Source of the DNA: an uncultured Prevotellaceae bacterium
GTDB lineage: Bacteria > Bacteroidota > Bacteroidia > Bacteroidales > Bacteroidaceae
Assembly: GCA_947303855.1 (NCBI GenBank)
Contig: CAMYZO010000014.1
Span: 1 to 46,896, forward strand
Length of the DNA stretch: 46,896 bases
Reading direction: 5' to 3'
Positions 25,217 to 33,204 of the stretch are shown in pieces; the first letter of the stretch is position 1; every line of letters starts with the position of its first letter. The position numbers and the translations under genes were made by a program. The notes under the pieces are model-generated. The model did not search any database, was not told where the DNA came from, and saw only the letters and a program-made list of their open reading frames with translations.

Positions 25217-25978
25217 ATGAAATTCATTGCAATTATACCGGCACGCTTTGCCTCTACACGCTTCCCCGGCAAGCCCTTAGCCATGCTGGGCGGGAAGCCA
25301 GTCATCAGGCGTGTCTACGAACAAGCCGTCAGCGTGCTCGGCGAGGCCTACGTGGCTACCGACGACGCGCGTATCTGCCATTGTGTTGAAGACTTTGGCG
25401 GCAAGGCCATCATGACCCGCGCCGACCACCAGAGCGGCACCGACCGCATAGAGGAGGCCGTGGAGATTCTGGAGGAGCGGGGAGCGGGGAGCGAGGATAC
25501 TGTCATCGTCAACATACAGGGCGACGAGCCGTTTATCCAGCGTTCGCAGATTGAGACCCTCTGCCACCTCTTCGACCTGCCCGAGACGCAGATAGGCACC
25601 CTTGGCAAGCGCTTCGAGTCGATGGCGGCTGCCGACAACCCCAACTCGCCGAAGATCGTCACCGACGTCAACGGCTACGCCCTCTACTTCAGCCGTTCGG
25701 TCATACCCTTCATCCGCGGCCACGAGCACCAGGAGTGGTTCGGCCAGTTCCCCTTCCTGAAGCATCTGGGCATCTACGCCTACCGCCGCCAGGTGCTGTC
25801 GGAAATCACAAAGCTGCCCCAGAGTCCGCTGGAGAAGGCTGAGAGTCTGGAGCAGCTTCGCTGGCTGCAGAACGGCTACAGGATACGTGTCGGCGAGACC
25901 AGCGTCGAGACGGTGGGCATCGACACCCCCGAAGACCTGCAGCGCGCCGAGGCATTCCTCAGCCAGCAGAGCCTGTAG
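25217..25978 (+). CDS. kdsB: 3-deoxy-manno-octulosonate cytidylyltransferase (CMP-Kdo synthetase)
   Basis: 253 residues. Activates Kdo as CMP-Kdo for lipid A inner-core synthesis. Motifs: MKFIAIIPARFASTRFPGKPL, VYVATDD-like AYVATDDARI, TRADHQSGTDRI, VNIQGDEPFI, and the C-terminal HLGIYAYRRQVL and LEQLRWLQNGYRI, with ETVGIDTPEDL near the end. Length is typical. A 7-nt unit repeated three times (25474-25494) encodes the short EERGAGS loop, which lies outside the conserved blocks. It converges on the DnaJ-type gene with a 13-base gap. Confidence 0.95.
   Translation: MKFIAIIPARFASTRFPGKPLAMLGGKPVIRRVYEQAVSVLGEAYVATDDARICHCVEDFGGKAIMTRADHQSGTDRIEEAVEILEERGAGSEDTVIVNIQGDEPFIQRSQIETLCHLFDLPETQIGTLGKRFESMAAADNPNSPKIVTDVNGYALYFSRSVIPFIRGHEHQEWFGQFPFLKHLGIYAYRRQVLSEITKLPQSPLEKAESLEQLRWLQNGYRIRVGETSVETVGIDTPEDLQRAEAFLSQQSL
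25474..25494 (+). repeat. 7-nt tandem repeat (3 units) in kdsB
   Basis: GGAGCGG, GGAGCGG, GGAGCGA; 21 bases, therefore in frame, encoding a Glu/Arg/Gly-rich loop before the conserved VIVNIQGDEP. Confidence 0.7.
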
Positions 25979-25991
25979 GCAGCACACCCCG

Positions 25992-26654
25992 TCAGCTGCG
26001 GCGCATCTCCTCCAGCAGTTGCCGCTGCCTGTCGCTGAGTGTGGCGGGCAGCGTCACCTGGTAGGTGATAATCAGGTCGCCGCCGTTCACCCCCTTGCCG
26101 CGCAGCCTCACCTTCGTGCCGGGCTGCGTGCCGGGCTTGATCTTCAGTTTCAGTTTCGTTCCATCCATCTGGACGATGCACTCACCGCCCAGCAGGGCGG
26201 TGTACATGTCTATCTGTACCGTGGCCTGCGACCCCTGCGGCGCCTGCGGCCCCTGCTGCCGCCCGAAGCCGCCGCCGTGTGCGCCGCCGCCAAACAGGTT
26301 CTCGAAGAACGACGAGAAGCCCCCGCCGGCACCGCCGCCTCTGGTGAAGTTCGAGAAGTCGAAACCCTCGAAGGGGTTGCCGCCGCCTCCGCCGAAGCCG
26401 CCGAAGCCGCCGCCGCCCATCTGGTCGGCCTGCCGCCACTGCTCGCCATACTGGTCGTATTTCTTGCGCTTCTCGGGGTCGCCGATGACGTCGTATGCCT
26501 CGTTCAGGGCCTGGAACTTCGCCTTTGCCTTCGGGTCGTCGGGATGCAGGTCAGGGTGAAACTGCTTGGCGCGTTTCAGGTAGGCCTTCTTCACATCCTT
26601 CTGCGGTATCGTCTTGTCGACACCTAAAATCTTGTAATAGTCAATAAATGCCAT
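25992..26654 (-). CDS. DnaJ/CbpA-type co-chaperone with one C-terminal domain
   Basis: 220 residues from the ATG at 26654. The J domain (about 5-70) begins [13 protein letters not shown] and carries the Hsp70-stimulating HPD at 33-35. A Gly/Phe-rich linker (about 78-145) follows. Only one C-terminal substrate-binding segment remains, with [33 protein letters not shown] and [18 protein letters not shown], which corresponds to CTD-II of CbpA/DnaJ; CTD-I and the zinc region are absent. CbpA proteins usually have about 300 residues. The frame extends upstream to 26771, but that part has no J-domain homology. It has an unusually strong Shine-Dalgarno for this phylum. Confidence 0.85.
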   Translation of the reverse strand: MAFIDYYKILGVDKTIPQKDVKKAYLKRAKQFHPDLHPDDPKAKAKFQALNEAYDVIGDPEKRKKYDQYGEQWRQADQMGGGGFGGFGGGGGNPFEGFDFSNFTRGGGAGGGFSSFFENLFGGGAHGGGFGRQQGPQAPQGSQATVQIDMYTALLGGECIVQMDGTKLKLKIKPGTQPGTKVRLRGKGVNGGDLIITYQVTLPATLSDRQRQLLEEMRRS

Positions 26655-26663
26655 AGTCAAAAT

Positions 26664-26670
26664 CCTCCTT
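26664..26670 (-). promoter_or_regulatory. Shine-Dalgarno site of the DnaJ-type gene
   Basis: AAGGAGG on the minus strand, nine bases before the ATG at 26654. It decides the start and is unlike the other genes here, which have no such site. Confidence 0.7.
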
Positions 26671-26696
26671 AATTTTATCTGTTCACTTGTCAGACA

Positions 26697-26735
26697 GCAA
26701 AAAATGTGCCAAGATACCATAATCCCGGCACACTT
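26697..26735 (-). terminator. Terminator of the pectate lyase gene
   Basis: On the minus strand TGTGCC (26732-26727) pairs with GGCACA (26710-26705) around a 16-base loop, followed by six T. It ends the PL1 gene 26 bases after the stop. Confidence 0.75.
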
Positions 26736-26760
26736 TTTAACATTTATGTCTTTTGTCCAG

Positions 26761-29568
26761 TTATTTCGCAATAATCTTGGCAGAGTGGACGGTGCCCTGC
26801 CTGTCGGTCACCTTCAGCACATACACACCGCGCGACTCCAGCGTGCTCACCCGTCGGCCGTCGGTGGTGAAGAACTCCCGCTTGGCGGCATCTTCCTGGT
26901 CGATGTCGGCGGCAGGCTTCTGGATGGCCGAGGCGTCGCCCAGGATGATGATGCCGAAGCGCTGGGTGAACGTCGTCTCGCCATCGTTGACGGTGATGGG
27001 ATAGCTAATGACGGCTGGAGAGGTAAAGTCAGCGGCGGTGACAAGCATAGATGTCCCGTTGATGCTGATGTTCACTCCGTTATCGGTCTGCGTATCGCAG
27101 GTGAACGTCGGCTCGACAGCCTTGCCGTTCTGTCCAAAGAAGCCTGCGAAGTAGGGTTTCAGGTCCATCGTGGCATTACCGCCGACGGCCACCTGCACAT
27201 AGGGGTGCGCCATCAGTTCCAGGTAGTCCTCTAACAGCGTCCAGCCGTCGCCGTTGGGGTCGTCGTTCTGGTTGGCCGTATTGGCATCGCTGCCAATGAG
27301 CGCCTCATACCAGTTGGGCATGCCGTCCTGGTCGGTATCCCAGTCGGCGGCGCGCTGCTCCTCGGGGTACACCTCCCAGCCCTTGCCTGCGGCGTGCTCG
27401 GTGATGTCGGCCTCGGCGTCAATCTCGCCCTTGATGCCCGACTTCGAACCCTTATAAGTATAGGTATATTCCAGCGTCTCGCGTATGTTGCGCTGGTGGT
27501 GCTCGTCGCGCATGGGCATCGTGGCACCGGCATAACTCGTCACAATCTTCATGGCGTCCTTGGCCGAGTGTATGGTGGCATGGCTCTCGAAGAGCGGCTC
27601 GCTGACACGATACTCGTAGGTGGTGGGAATCTTGCCGCCCTTGCTGGCAACGGCGTTATAGGTCTTGTCCAGAGCATCCTGCTGCAGCGTGTGGTTCTTG
27701 TTCTCGCGGATGTTCCCCTTGATGTAGGCCTGGTTGGTGCCCAAGGGGTTGATGGCGCCCTCAAAGTCCTGGGTGAAGAGGATGGTCTTCCGCGTGTCAG
27801 GGCCCATCTTGTAGTAGTTGTTCACGAAGTTCACGGCGTGGCAGTTGCCGTCGGTGGTACGTCCGTACCAGTTGTAGCACACATTATTAAACAGGTCGAG
27901 CTGTCCGATGGGCATGTTCTGTCCGTCCATGCCGCCGCCCATCGACCAGTTGCGGCCTTCGCAGTTCACCAGCAGGTTATGGTGCCACGAGCCCGTGCGT
28001 CCGTCGATGGTGGCCGCATAGCCGTGGTTGGTGCCGTCGGGGTAGTTCTTGTGTCCGGTGATGCCTAATGCCTCCGAGATGACGCTATACTGGAACGAGA
28101 TGTTCTGTGCGCCGCGGCCGCTGACGGTCTCGTCGGTGCCCCAGGCCGCCGTACAGTGGTCGACGATAGCATGGTCGGCACCCGACAAGCCCATGGCGTT
28201 ACCCGTGTTCTCGCCATACTTGCCCAGGCCGCGCTTGAAGCGTATGTGGCGGCAGATGACGTCCGACGTGATGTTGATGTTCGACGCCTTGATGCAGATG
28301 CCCTTGCCCGGTGCCGTCTGTCCGGCAATGGTAGCGTAGGGCTTCACGAAGTTCGAGCTGAAGTCCAGTTCTATGATGCCGCTGACGTCGAAGACGATGT
28401 AGCGGGGCTCGTTCATCTCCGTCAGACCGTAGAGCAGCGTGCCCGGCTCCTTGCCGCCGCTGAGGCTCGTCACGTGGTACACCTTGCCGCCGCGCCCGCC
28501 GAGGGCGAAGCGTCCGTAGCCCTCAGCCTCGGGGAAGGCCAGCTGGCGGGGCTGGAACGACCATACGCTGCCCTTGAACGTCTTGCCCGTAGCATCCACC
28601 TCGTCCACACGCCACCAGTAGCGCTTGGCCGATGTCAGGCCCGTCACAGCGTACTCCGTAGCCGCACCCTCGTAGTCGTAGGCCGTCGCCCCGGCCACGG
28701 TGGCAGAGTCGGTGCCTATCACCACCTTGTGGCTCACGGCCACCGTGGCGGGTGCCCACTGCAGGGTGTAGCTGCCGTTGTCGGCATCCACGTGGTAGTC
28801 CTTGTTATTAGGTACGGGGTCCATGGCCACCAGGGGCGAACGGTCAATGAGCAGACCGTTGAGTATCACGTTCGTCGTCTGGTAGGTCTTGCCCGGCTCC
28901 ACCTCCGTGGTATAGGTCACCGTCACCGACTGTGTGGTAGGCAGCACCTCAAACTCCACATACGAGAAGGTGGCGTCGGCCATCTTCAGGTCGCTGGCCG
29001 TGCTCTTCACGTTGACGTAGGGCACACCCGTCTGCGAGGCGACGGCCACCTGCTCCACGGTGCTCTCAGCCTCCTCCCCGCCCTGTATCACGTCGGTACG
29101 CACCACGTCGACGCGCATGGTAGGCATGTCGCCGGTCTTGGGGTCTTTGTGTACATGATAGGCAGCCAGGGAATGCTGTCCGGCCTTCAGCCCCTCCACC
29201 CTCACCGAGATGCTGGTGGGCGTGTCCGTCAGGTTCGGCGTGTTGTTGTCGTCGTCGAGAATGAAAGCCATCACACCGTCGCCCATCAGCCGCAGTCCCG
29301 TCTGTCCGTTCTTGCCTGCCGTACACGTGTTCTTGTGCCACTGAGCACGCAGCGTGTTAGCATTGCCGGCGGCAGCCACCGTCACCGTCAGTCCGTTGCC
29401 GAGTGTCTTCGACTCGCTGGCCACCTGGTTCACGGCCCATCCGGTGTAGTCAGGTTCGTTCACCTCGGCATCCTGACGCCCGGTCATGTTGAAATCGATG
29501 TTCTGTGCCGTGACGTTCAGCGTTGCTGACGCCATCAGGAGAGCAGCACACCATTGTTTTGTTTTCAT
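26761..29568 (-). CDS. Secreted pectate lyase, polysaccharide lyase family 1, T9SS-type tail
   Basis: 935 residues; eliminative cleavage of polygalacturonan is the inferred activity. Signal peptide [22 protein letters not shown]; an N-terminal beta-sandwich-like domain (about 25-240); a fibronectin III-like domain (about 245-330, [18 protein letters not shown]); a right-handed beta-helix from about 345 starting FPEAEGYG and [13 protein letters not shown], with PL1 motifs [30 protein letters not shown] and [16 protein letters not shown]. Near residue 743 a calcium-binding [12 protein letters not shown] stretch, common beside Bacteroidetes pectate lyases. The last ~70 residues, with TTDGRRV and GVYVLKVTD, look like a T9SS type A signal, implying surface location. 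It faces away from the RG-II operon but is adjacent to it. Confidence 0.85.
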   Translation of the reverse strand: MKTKQWCAALLMASATLNVTAQNIDFNMTGRQDAEVNEPDYTGWAVNQVASESKTLGNGLTVTVAAAGNANTLRAQWHKNTCTAGKNGQTGLRLMGDGVMAFILDDDNNTPNLTDTPTSISVRVEGLKAGQHSLAAYHVHKDPKTGDMPTMRVDVVRTDVIQGGEEAESTVEQVAVASQTGVPYVNVKSTASDLKMADATFSYVEFEVLPTTQSVTVTYTTEVEPGKTYQTTNVILNGLLIDRSPLVAMDPVPNNKDYHVDADNGSYTLQWAPATVAVSHKVVIGTDSATVAGATAYDYEGAATEYAVTGLTSAKRYWWRVDEVDATGKTFKGSVWSFQPRQLAFPEAEGYGRFALGGRGGKVYHVTSLSGGKEPGTLLYGLTEMNEPRYIVFDVSGIIELDFSSNFVKPYATIAGQTAPGKGICIKASNINITSDVICRHIRFKRGLGKYGENTGNAMGLSGADHAIVDHCTAAWGTDETVSGRGAQNISFQYSVISEALGITGHKNYPDGTNHGYAATIDGRTGSWHHNLLVNCEGRNWSMGGGMDGQNMPIGQLDLFNNVCYNWYGRTTDGNCHAVNFVNNYYKMGPDTRKTILFTQDFEGAINPLGTNQAYIKGNIRENKNHTLQQDALDKTYNAVASKGGKIPTTYEYRVSEPLFESHATIHSAKDAMKIVTSYAGATMPMRDEHHQRNIRETLEYTYTYKGSKSGIKGEIDAEADITEHAAGKGWEVYPEEQRAADWDTDQDGMPNWYEALIGSDANTANQNDDPNGDGWTLLEDYLELMAHPYVQVAVGGNATMDLKPYFAGFFGQNGKAVEPTFTCDTQTDNGVNISINGTSMLVTAADFTSPAVISYPITVNDGETTFTQRFGIIILGDASAIQKPAADIDQEDAAKREFFTTDGRRVSTLESRGVYVLKVTDRQGTVHSAKIIAK

Positions 29569-29615
29569 ATCAGTAAGTATTTTATAGTTTGTTTTCTAAT
29601 GATTGTTTGCGTTTG

Positions 29616-29647
29616 CAAAGATACGCCAAAAAAAAGAAACAGCCAAA
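29616..29647 (-). promoter_or_regulatory. Promoter of the pectate lyase gene
   Basis: On the minus strand TTTG (29647-29644), 20 bp, TATCTTTG (29623-29616), 47 bases before the ATG. Confidence 0.8.
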
Positions 29648-29722
29648 TCTTTCGTTTGGTTTTTTTGCGGCATTACTGGCGACTCGCCCATCTGTCTTCG
29701 CCAAAGATTATTTCGATATTTC

Positions 29723-29975
29723 TTGCAACCATGCCACCCTTACCATTTAATGCTGATACACAGATGGTTATAAGGTTGCAACAAAGGTGGCAAGGTGGCA
29801 TCAACGGATGGATGGTCAGGCCAAGGGTGTGTAGTCTCCGCCGCTGGAACAAAAGTCCCAGCAGCGGATATTTCAATAGCACGGCGGGTGTTTAATGCCA
29901 CCCATGTCACCTTTGTTGTAACCTATTAATATGCTGATAATCTGAAACTTACAAATTCGGTGACATGGTGGCAAC
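29723..29975. repeat. Inverted-repeat element, about 250 bp, intergenic (MITE-like)
   Basis: The 670-bp gap between the pectate lyase and the beta-helix protein holds two imperfect inverted arms, 29723-29801 and 29895-29975, of about 80 bp each. Best conserved are the inner parts: GGTTGCAACAAAGGTGGCA on the left against its near-complement TGTCACCTTTGTTGTAACC on the right. The outer ends also match (TTGCAACCATGCCACC against the complement of GGTGACATGGTGGCAA). The centre holds a GC-rich hairpin, CCGCTG at 29841-29846 with CAGCGG at 29862-29867. No convincing coding sequence was found in it. The rest of the gap holds the promoters of both neighbours. Confidence 0.65.
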
Positions 29976-30120
29976 AAAAACAAGAAGTTTAGAGTTTTGT
30001 TTTTACCAATTTTGATTTATTTCTTCACGAAACGAACCCAAATTTTTTCGCTAACAGTTACAGCCTTACACTTTTCAGTTAAATATTGTGAACGTCTGGG
30101 CTGATTTCACTTTATTGTAT

Positions 30121-30128
30121 TAACTTTG
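30121..30128 (+). promoter_or_regulatory. -7 box of the beta-helix protein gene
   Basis: TAACTTTG, 110 bases before the ATG at 30239; this leaves a long leader of about 100 nt. No good -33 TTTG. Confidence 0.6.
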
Positions 30129-30137
30129 CAACGATTT

Positions 30138-30175
30138 AAGCATGCATTCTAACGAACGCGTGAGAACGGATGCTT
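30138..30175 (+). promoter_or_regulatory. Hairpin in the 5' leader
   Basis: AAGCATGCATTCT (30138-30150) pairs with AGAACGGATGCTT (30163-30175) with two mismatches around a 12-base loop, in the leader between promoter and start codon. A regulatory role is only a possibility. Confidence 0.4.
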
Positions 30176-30238
30176 CACAACTACTAAAACCTATTTATTA
30201 ATTAAACCTTATACAATAACTTAAAAACAAAATCGCTT

Positions 30239-33070
30239 ATGAAGAAAAAATTATCTCTGTTGATGATTGTCTTTATGGCTGTGACTGCTTTTGCCGTGCA
30301 GGCAAGCAACGAAGCCAACGACGTCAGTGAAACGACATGGACAGTGGCAGGCAGTCCCGCCTCGCTGTTTGGTGCCAATTGGGATCCCACCGCTGCTGCC
30401 AACGACATGACGCTGACAGACGGTGCGTACAAATGGACGAAAACAGACGTATCGCTTGCCGCACAGACGGTTGTGGAGTTTAAGGTATGTAAAGACCATG
30501 CCTGGGATACCGCCTACCCTTCAAGCAATTACAAGTTGACCATTCCTGAAGATGGTAAGTACACCCTGGAGATTACCTTCGACGGCAATGAGACGGTGAA
30601 TGCTGTTGCAACCAGGACTGGTGACGCAGAGATTGCCAATGCAGAAATTACAAAGGTGCAGATTTGCGGCGCTACCGATGACAGTTGGAACAACCGTATT
30701 GACTTCGACCTTGCCAAGGGCGAAGGCGACGTGTACTCCGGCACTCTCAGCGTTGCTGAGCCTGGGGATGACGTTGAGTTCAAACTTGTTGTCAACGAGT
30801 CAACATGGATTGGCAATGGCCAGGCTGCCATGGAGGCTCCTGAAGGCTGGGTGGAGAACATGGGCAACGGCAACTTCAAACTGAAGAACTCTGCTGCCGG
30901 TTATGCTTCTTATACCTTCACCGCTACGTGGGTACCCAACGCCATTGCTAGCAATGGCTGGACAGTTAAGATTGAAGGAAAAGATGCCCGCGTCAAGGAT
31001 GTGACCATTGCTCCTGAGTCTGGCGATATTTCTGCAGCCCTTTCTGCAGAACTTGGTGGAAATGCCGCCAACAATGTCACCATCAATCTAACAAAGGATG
31101 CTGCCTATACCCTTACCGCTCCGATTACAGCAGCCGGAAACATTGCCATTAACGGTAATGGTGCCACGATTGACGCCAGCGGCAACACAGGTGATATCAT
31201 CAAGTTAGACGGAACTACCACACTGGCCCAGAAGGCTGACGGTACCGACTCCGACCACAAGATAATCAGTACGGTCACCATTTCAGGTGTCAAGATTCTC
31301 GGTATCACGGGAGCTCTTGTTACTGATGCACAGAAGACATTGGTAGAGACGCTGACGATTTCTGATGCAGTTATTGAGATGCCCGCAGCTGGTAAGAATG
31401 TGCTGAACTTCAACGGCAAGGGCTATGCTGGAAAGGTGGTTGTGAAGAATTCTACTATCTATGCCAAGGGTGGCAACAATACTGGTTTCTTCGCCCAGTA
31501 CGGCAGCCGTCCGAAGAATGTGAATGGTGACTGGCTGCAGGAGTTCGACGTGCAGAACTCTACAATCGTAGGCATTGCCAATGGCAAGAACTTCTGCGAC
31601 CTGAAGCAGAACGGAACACCTCAGAATGTCTATACACTGAAGAACAACATCTTCGTTGACTGCGGCAAGAACGGTCAGGTGGTAGTGGGCTTCAACAAGG
31701 GCCAGGCCAGTGCAACACCGGCATGGACTGTTGAAGGCAACAACTTCAACTGGGCAACAGACGGCGCTCTGACCGACATTACTGCTGCCGAGAAGGAGAA
31801 GGCTGGCAAGGCCGGCGAGGAATACATTGTGAAGAAGAGCATTCTTGGTGTTGTGGCATTCGCCAGCGAGACCGCCCTGGCCGACGGCAACTTCAAACTG
31901 GCTAACTGCGCCCAGAACACCGCTCACATCGGCGACCCGCGCTGGCTCGATGCCTCTGTGGAGCCTGAGCCTGAGGACATCACTATTGCTCCCGAGTCTG
32001 GCGACATTATTGCTGCCTTGTTCGACGCAACGACTGCCATTAACAAGAAGGCTAAGGACATTACCATGAACTTGACTGCCGGTGCTGCCTACACGGTTTC
32101 GGGTGCTATCAAGGCTACAGGAAACCTGACCATCAATGGTAACGGCTCAACAATTGACGCCAGCGGTAACGCAGGTGATATCATCAAGTTAGACGGAACT
32201 ACCACACTGGCCCAGAAGGCTGACGGTACCGACTCCGACCACAAGATAATCAGTACGGTCACCATTTCAGGTGTCAAGATTCTCGGTATCACGGGAGCTC
32301 TTGTTACTGATGCACAGAAGACATTGGTAGAGACGCTGACGATTTCTGATGCAGTTATTGAGATGCCCGCAGCTGGTAAGAATGTGCTGAACTTCAACGG
32401 CAAGGGCTATGCTGGAAAGGTGGTTGTGAAGAATTCTACTATCTATGCCAAGGGTGGCAACAATACTGGTTTCTTCGCCCAGTACGGCAGCCGTCCGAAG
32501 AATGTGAATGGTGACTGGCTGCAGGAGTTCGACGTGCAGAACTCTACAATCGTAGGCATTGCCAATGGCAAGAACTTCTGCGACCTGAAGCAGAACGGAA
32601 CACCTCAGAATGTCTATACGCTGAAGAACAACATCTTCGTTGACTGCGGTAAGAACGGTCAGGTGGTAGTGGGCTTCAACAAGGGCCAGGCAAGTGCCTC
32701 TCCTGTATGGGACGTAGACGGCAACACCTTCAACATTACCGTTGACGGCGTGCTGACCGACAACAATGCAGCAGAGATTGAGAAGGCTGGCAAGGTTGGC
32801 GAGGAAGACATTGTGAAGAACTGCGTAGCAGGTGCAGTGGTCTTCAAGGATGCTGCCAACGGCGACTTCACCATCGATGCCACCACCGAGCAGGCTAAGG
32901 CAAAGACTGGTGACCCACGCTGGTTAGGTGAGTCTGATCCCTCAGGCATCAGCGCTGCCAAGATGAGTGCTGATGACGATGCAGCCGTGTACAACCTGAG
33001 CGGACAGCATGTCTCTAAGGCTTACAAGGGTATCGTTATCAAGAACGGTCGTAAGATGGTGGTGAAGTAA
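30239..33070 (+). CDS. Secreted two-module beta-helix protein with T9SS-type tail
   Basis: 943 residues. Signal peptide MKKKLSLLMIVFMAVTAFA; two beta-sandwich-like segments (about 30-125 and 135-250) with the Trp/Lys pattern of SusE/SusF-like starch-binding domains (weak). Two modules of about 326 residues follow, 255-580 and 581-906, each opening TIAPESGDI and ending near GDPRWL, and rich in short Val/Ile strands and Asn turns as in right-handed beta-helices (DUF4957/DUF5123-like proteins near Bacteroides pectin genes). Residues about 318-490 and 646-818 are almost identical. The tail (YNLSGQHVSKAYKGIVIKN, then basic VVK) resembles a T9SS signal. A pectin-binding or pectinolytic role is likely from context; no catalytic residues were identified. 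Confidence 0.75.
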   Translation: MKKKLSLLMIVFMAVTAFAVQASNEANDVSETTWTVAGSPASLFGANWDPTAAANDMTLTDGAYKWTKTDVSLAAQTVVEFKVCKDHAWDTAYPSSNYKLTIPEDGKYTLEITFDGNETVNAVATRTGDAEIANAEITKVQICGATDDSWNNRIDFDLAKGEGDVYSGTLSVAEPGDDVEFKLVVNESTWIGNGQAAMEAPEGWVENMGNGNFKLKNSAAGYASYTFTATWVPNAIASNGWTVKIEGKDARVKDVTIAPESGDISAALSAELGGNAANNVTINLTKDAAYTLTAPITAAGNIAINGNGATIDASGNTGDIIKLDGTTTLAQKADGTDSDHKIISTVTISGVKILGITGALVTDAQKTLVETLTISDAVIEMPAAGKNVLNFNGKGYAGKVVVKNSTIYAKGGNNTGFFAQYGSRPKNVNGDWLQEFDVQNSTIVGIANGKNFCDLKQNGTPQNVYTLKNNIFVDCGKNGQVVVGFNKGQASATPAWTVEGNNFNWATDGALTDITAAEKEKAGKAGEEYIVKKSILGVVAFASETALADGNFKLANCAQNTAHIGDPRWLDASVEPEPEDITIAPESGDIIAALFDATTAINKKAKDITMNLTAGAAYTVSGAIKATGNLTINGNGSTIDASGNAGDIIKLDGTTTLAQKADGTDSDHKIISTVTISGVKILGITGALVTDAQKTLVETLTISDAVIEMPAAGKNVLNFNGKGYAGKVVVKNSTIYAKGGNNTGFFAQYGSRPKNVNGDWLQEFDVQNSTIVGIANGKNFCDLKQNGTPQNVYTLKNNIFVDCGKNGQVVVGFNKGQASASPVWDVDGNTFNITVDGVLTDNNAAEIEKAGKVGEEDIVKNCVAGAVVFKDAANGDFTIDATTEQAKAKTGDPRWLGESDPSGISAAKMSADDDAAVYNLSGQHVSKAYKGIVIKNGRKMVVK
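31188..31707 (+). repeat. 520-bp direct repeat, copy 1
   Basis: 518 of 520 bases identical by eye to 32172-32691 (offset exactly 984 bp, in frame). The differences I see are at 31636 (A/G) and 31666 (C/T), both silent. Confidence 0.93.
32172..32691 (+). repeat. 520-bp direct repeat, copy 2
   Basis: Second copy of the block at 31188-31707; sequence on both sides of the block diverges quickly although the protein modules remain homologous. Confidence 0.93.
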
Positions 33071-33095
33071 TCAACACTCATACATATTTAATATT

Positions 33096-33133
33096 AAAGA
33101 AGTGGCGTCTCGCAAGGGTCGCCATTTCTTTTT
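33096..33133 (+). terminator. Terminator of the beta-helix protein gene
   Basis: AAAGAAGTGGCG (33096-33107) pairs with CGCCATTTCTTT (33120-33131) with one G-U pair and a 12-base loop, ending in T residues. It separates the gene from the following operon. Confidence 0.85.
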
Positions 33134-33143
33134 CACCCATTTA

Positions 33144-33175
33144 TTTGGCAGTTACGGAATTAATATGTATCTTTG
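33144..33175 (+). promoter_or_regulatory. Promoter of the RG-II side-chain operon
   Basis: TTTG (33144-33147), 20 bp, TATCTTTG (33168-33175), 29 bases before the ATG at 33205. The following genes are 27, 3, 10, 7 and 43 bases apart, so this probably drives all of them. Confidence 0.85.
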
Positions 33176-33204
33176 CCCAATAATTGCAAAACTACTTAAG
33201 AACT

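Noticed and set aside
29554..29895. 113-codon plus-strand frame in the intergenic gap
   Set aside because: It runs through the promoter and the inverted-repeat element and has no coding character.
33184..33204. TTG start seven codons upstream of the GH143-GH142 gene
   Set aside because: The ATG at 33205 directly begins the signal peptide and lies at normal distance from the promoter.
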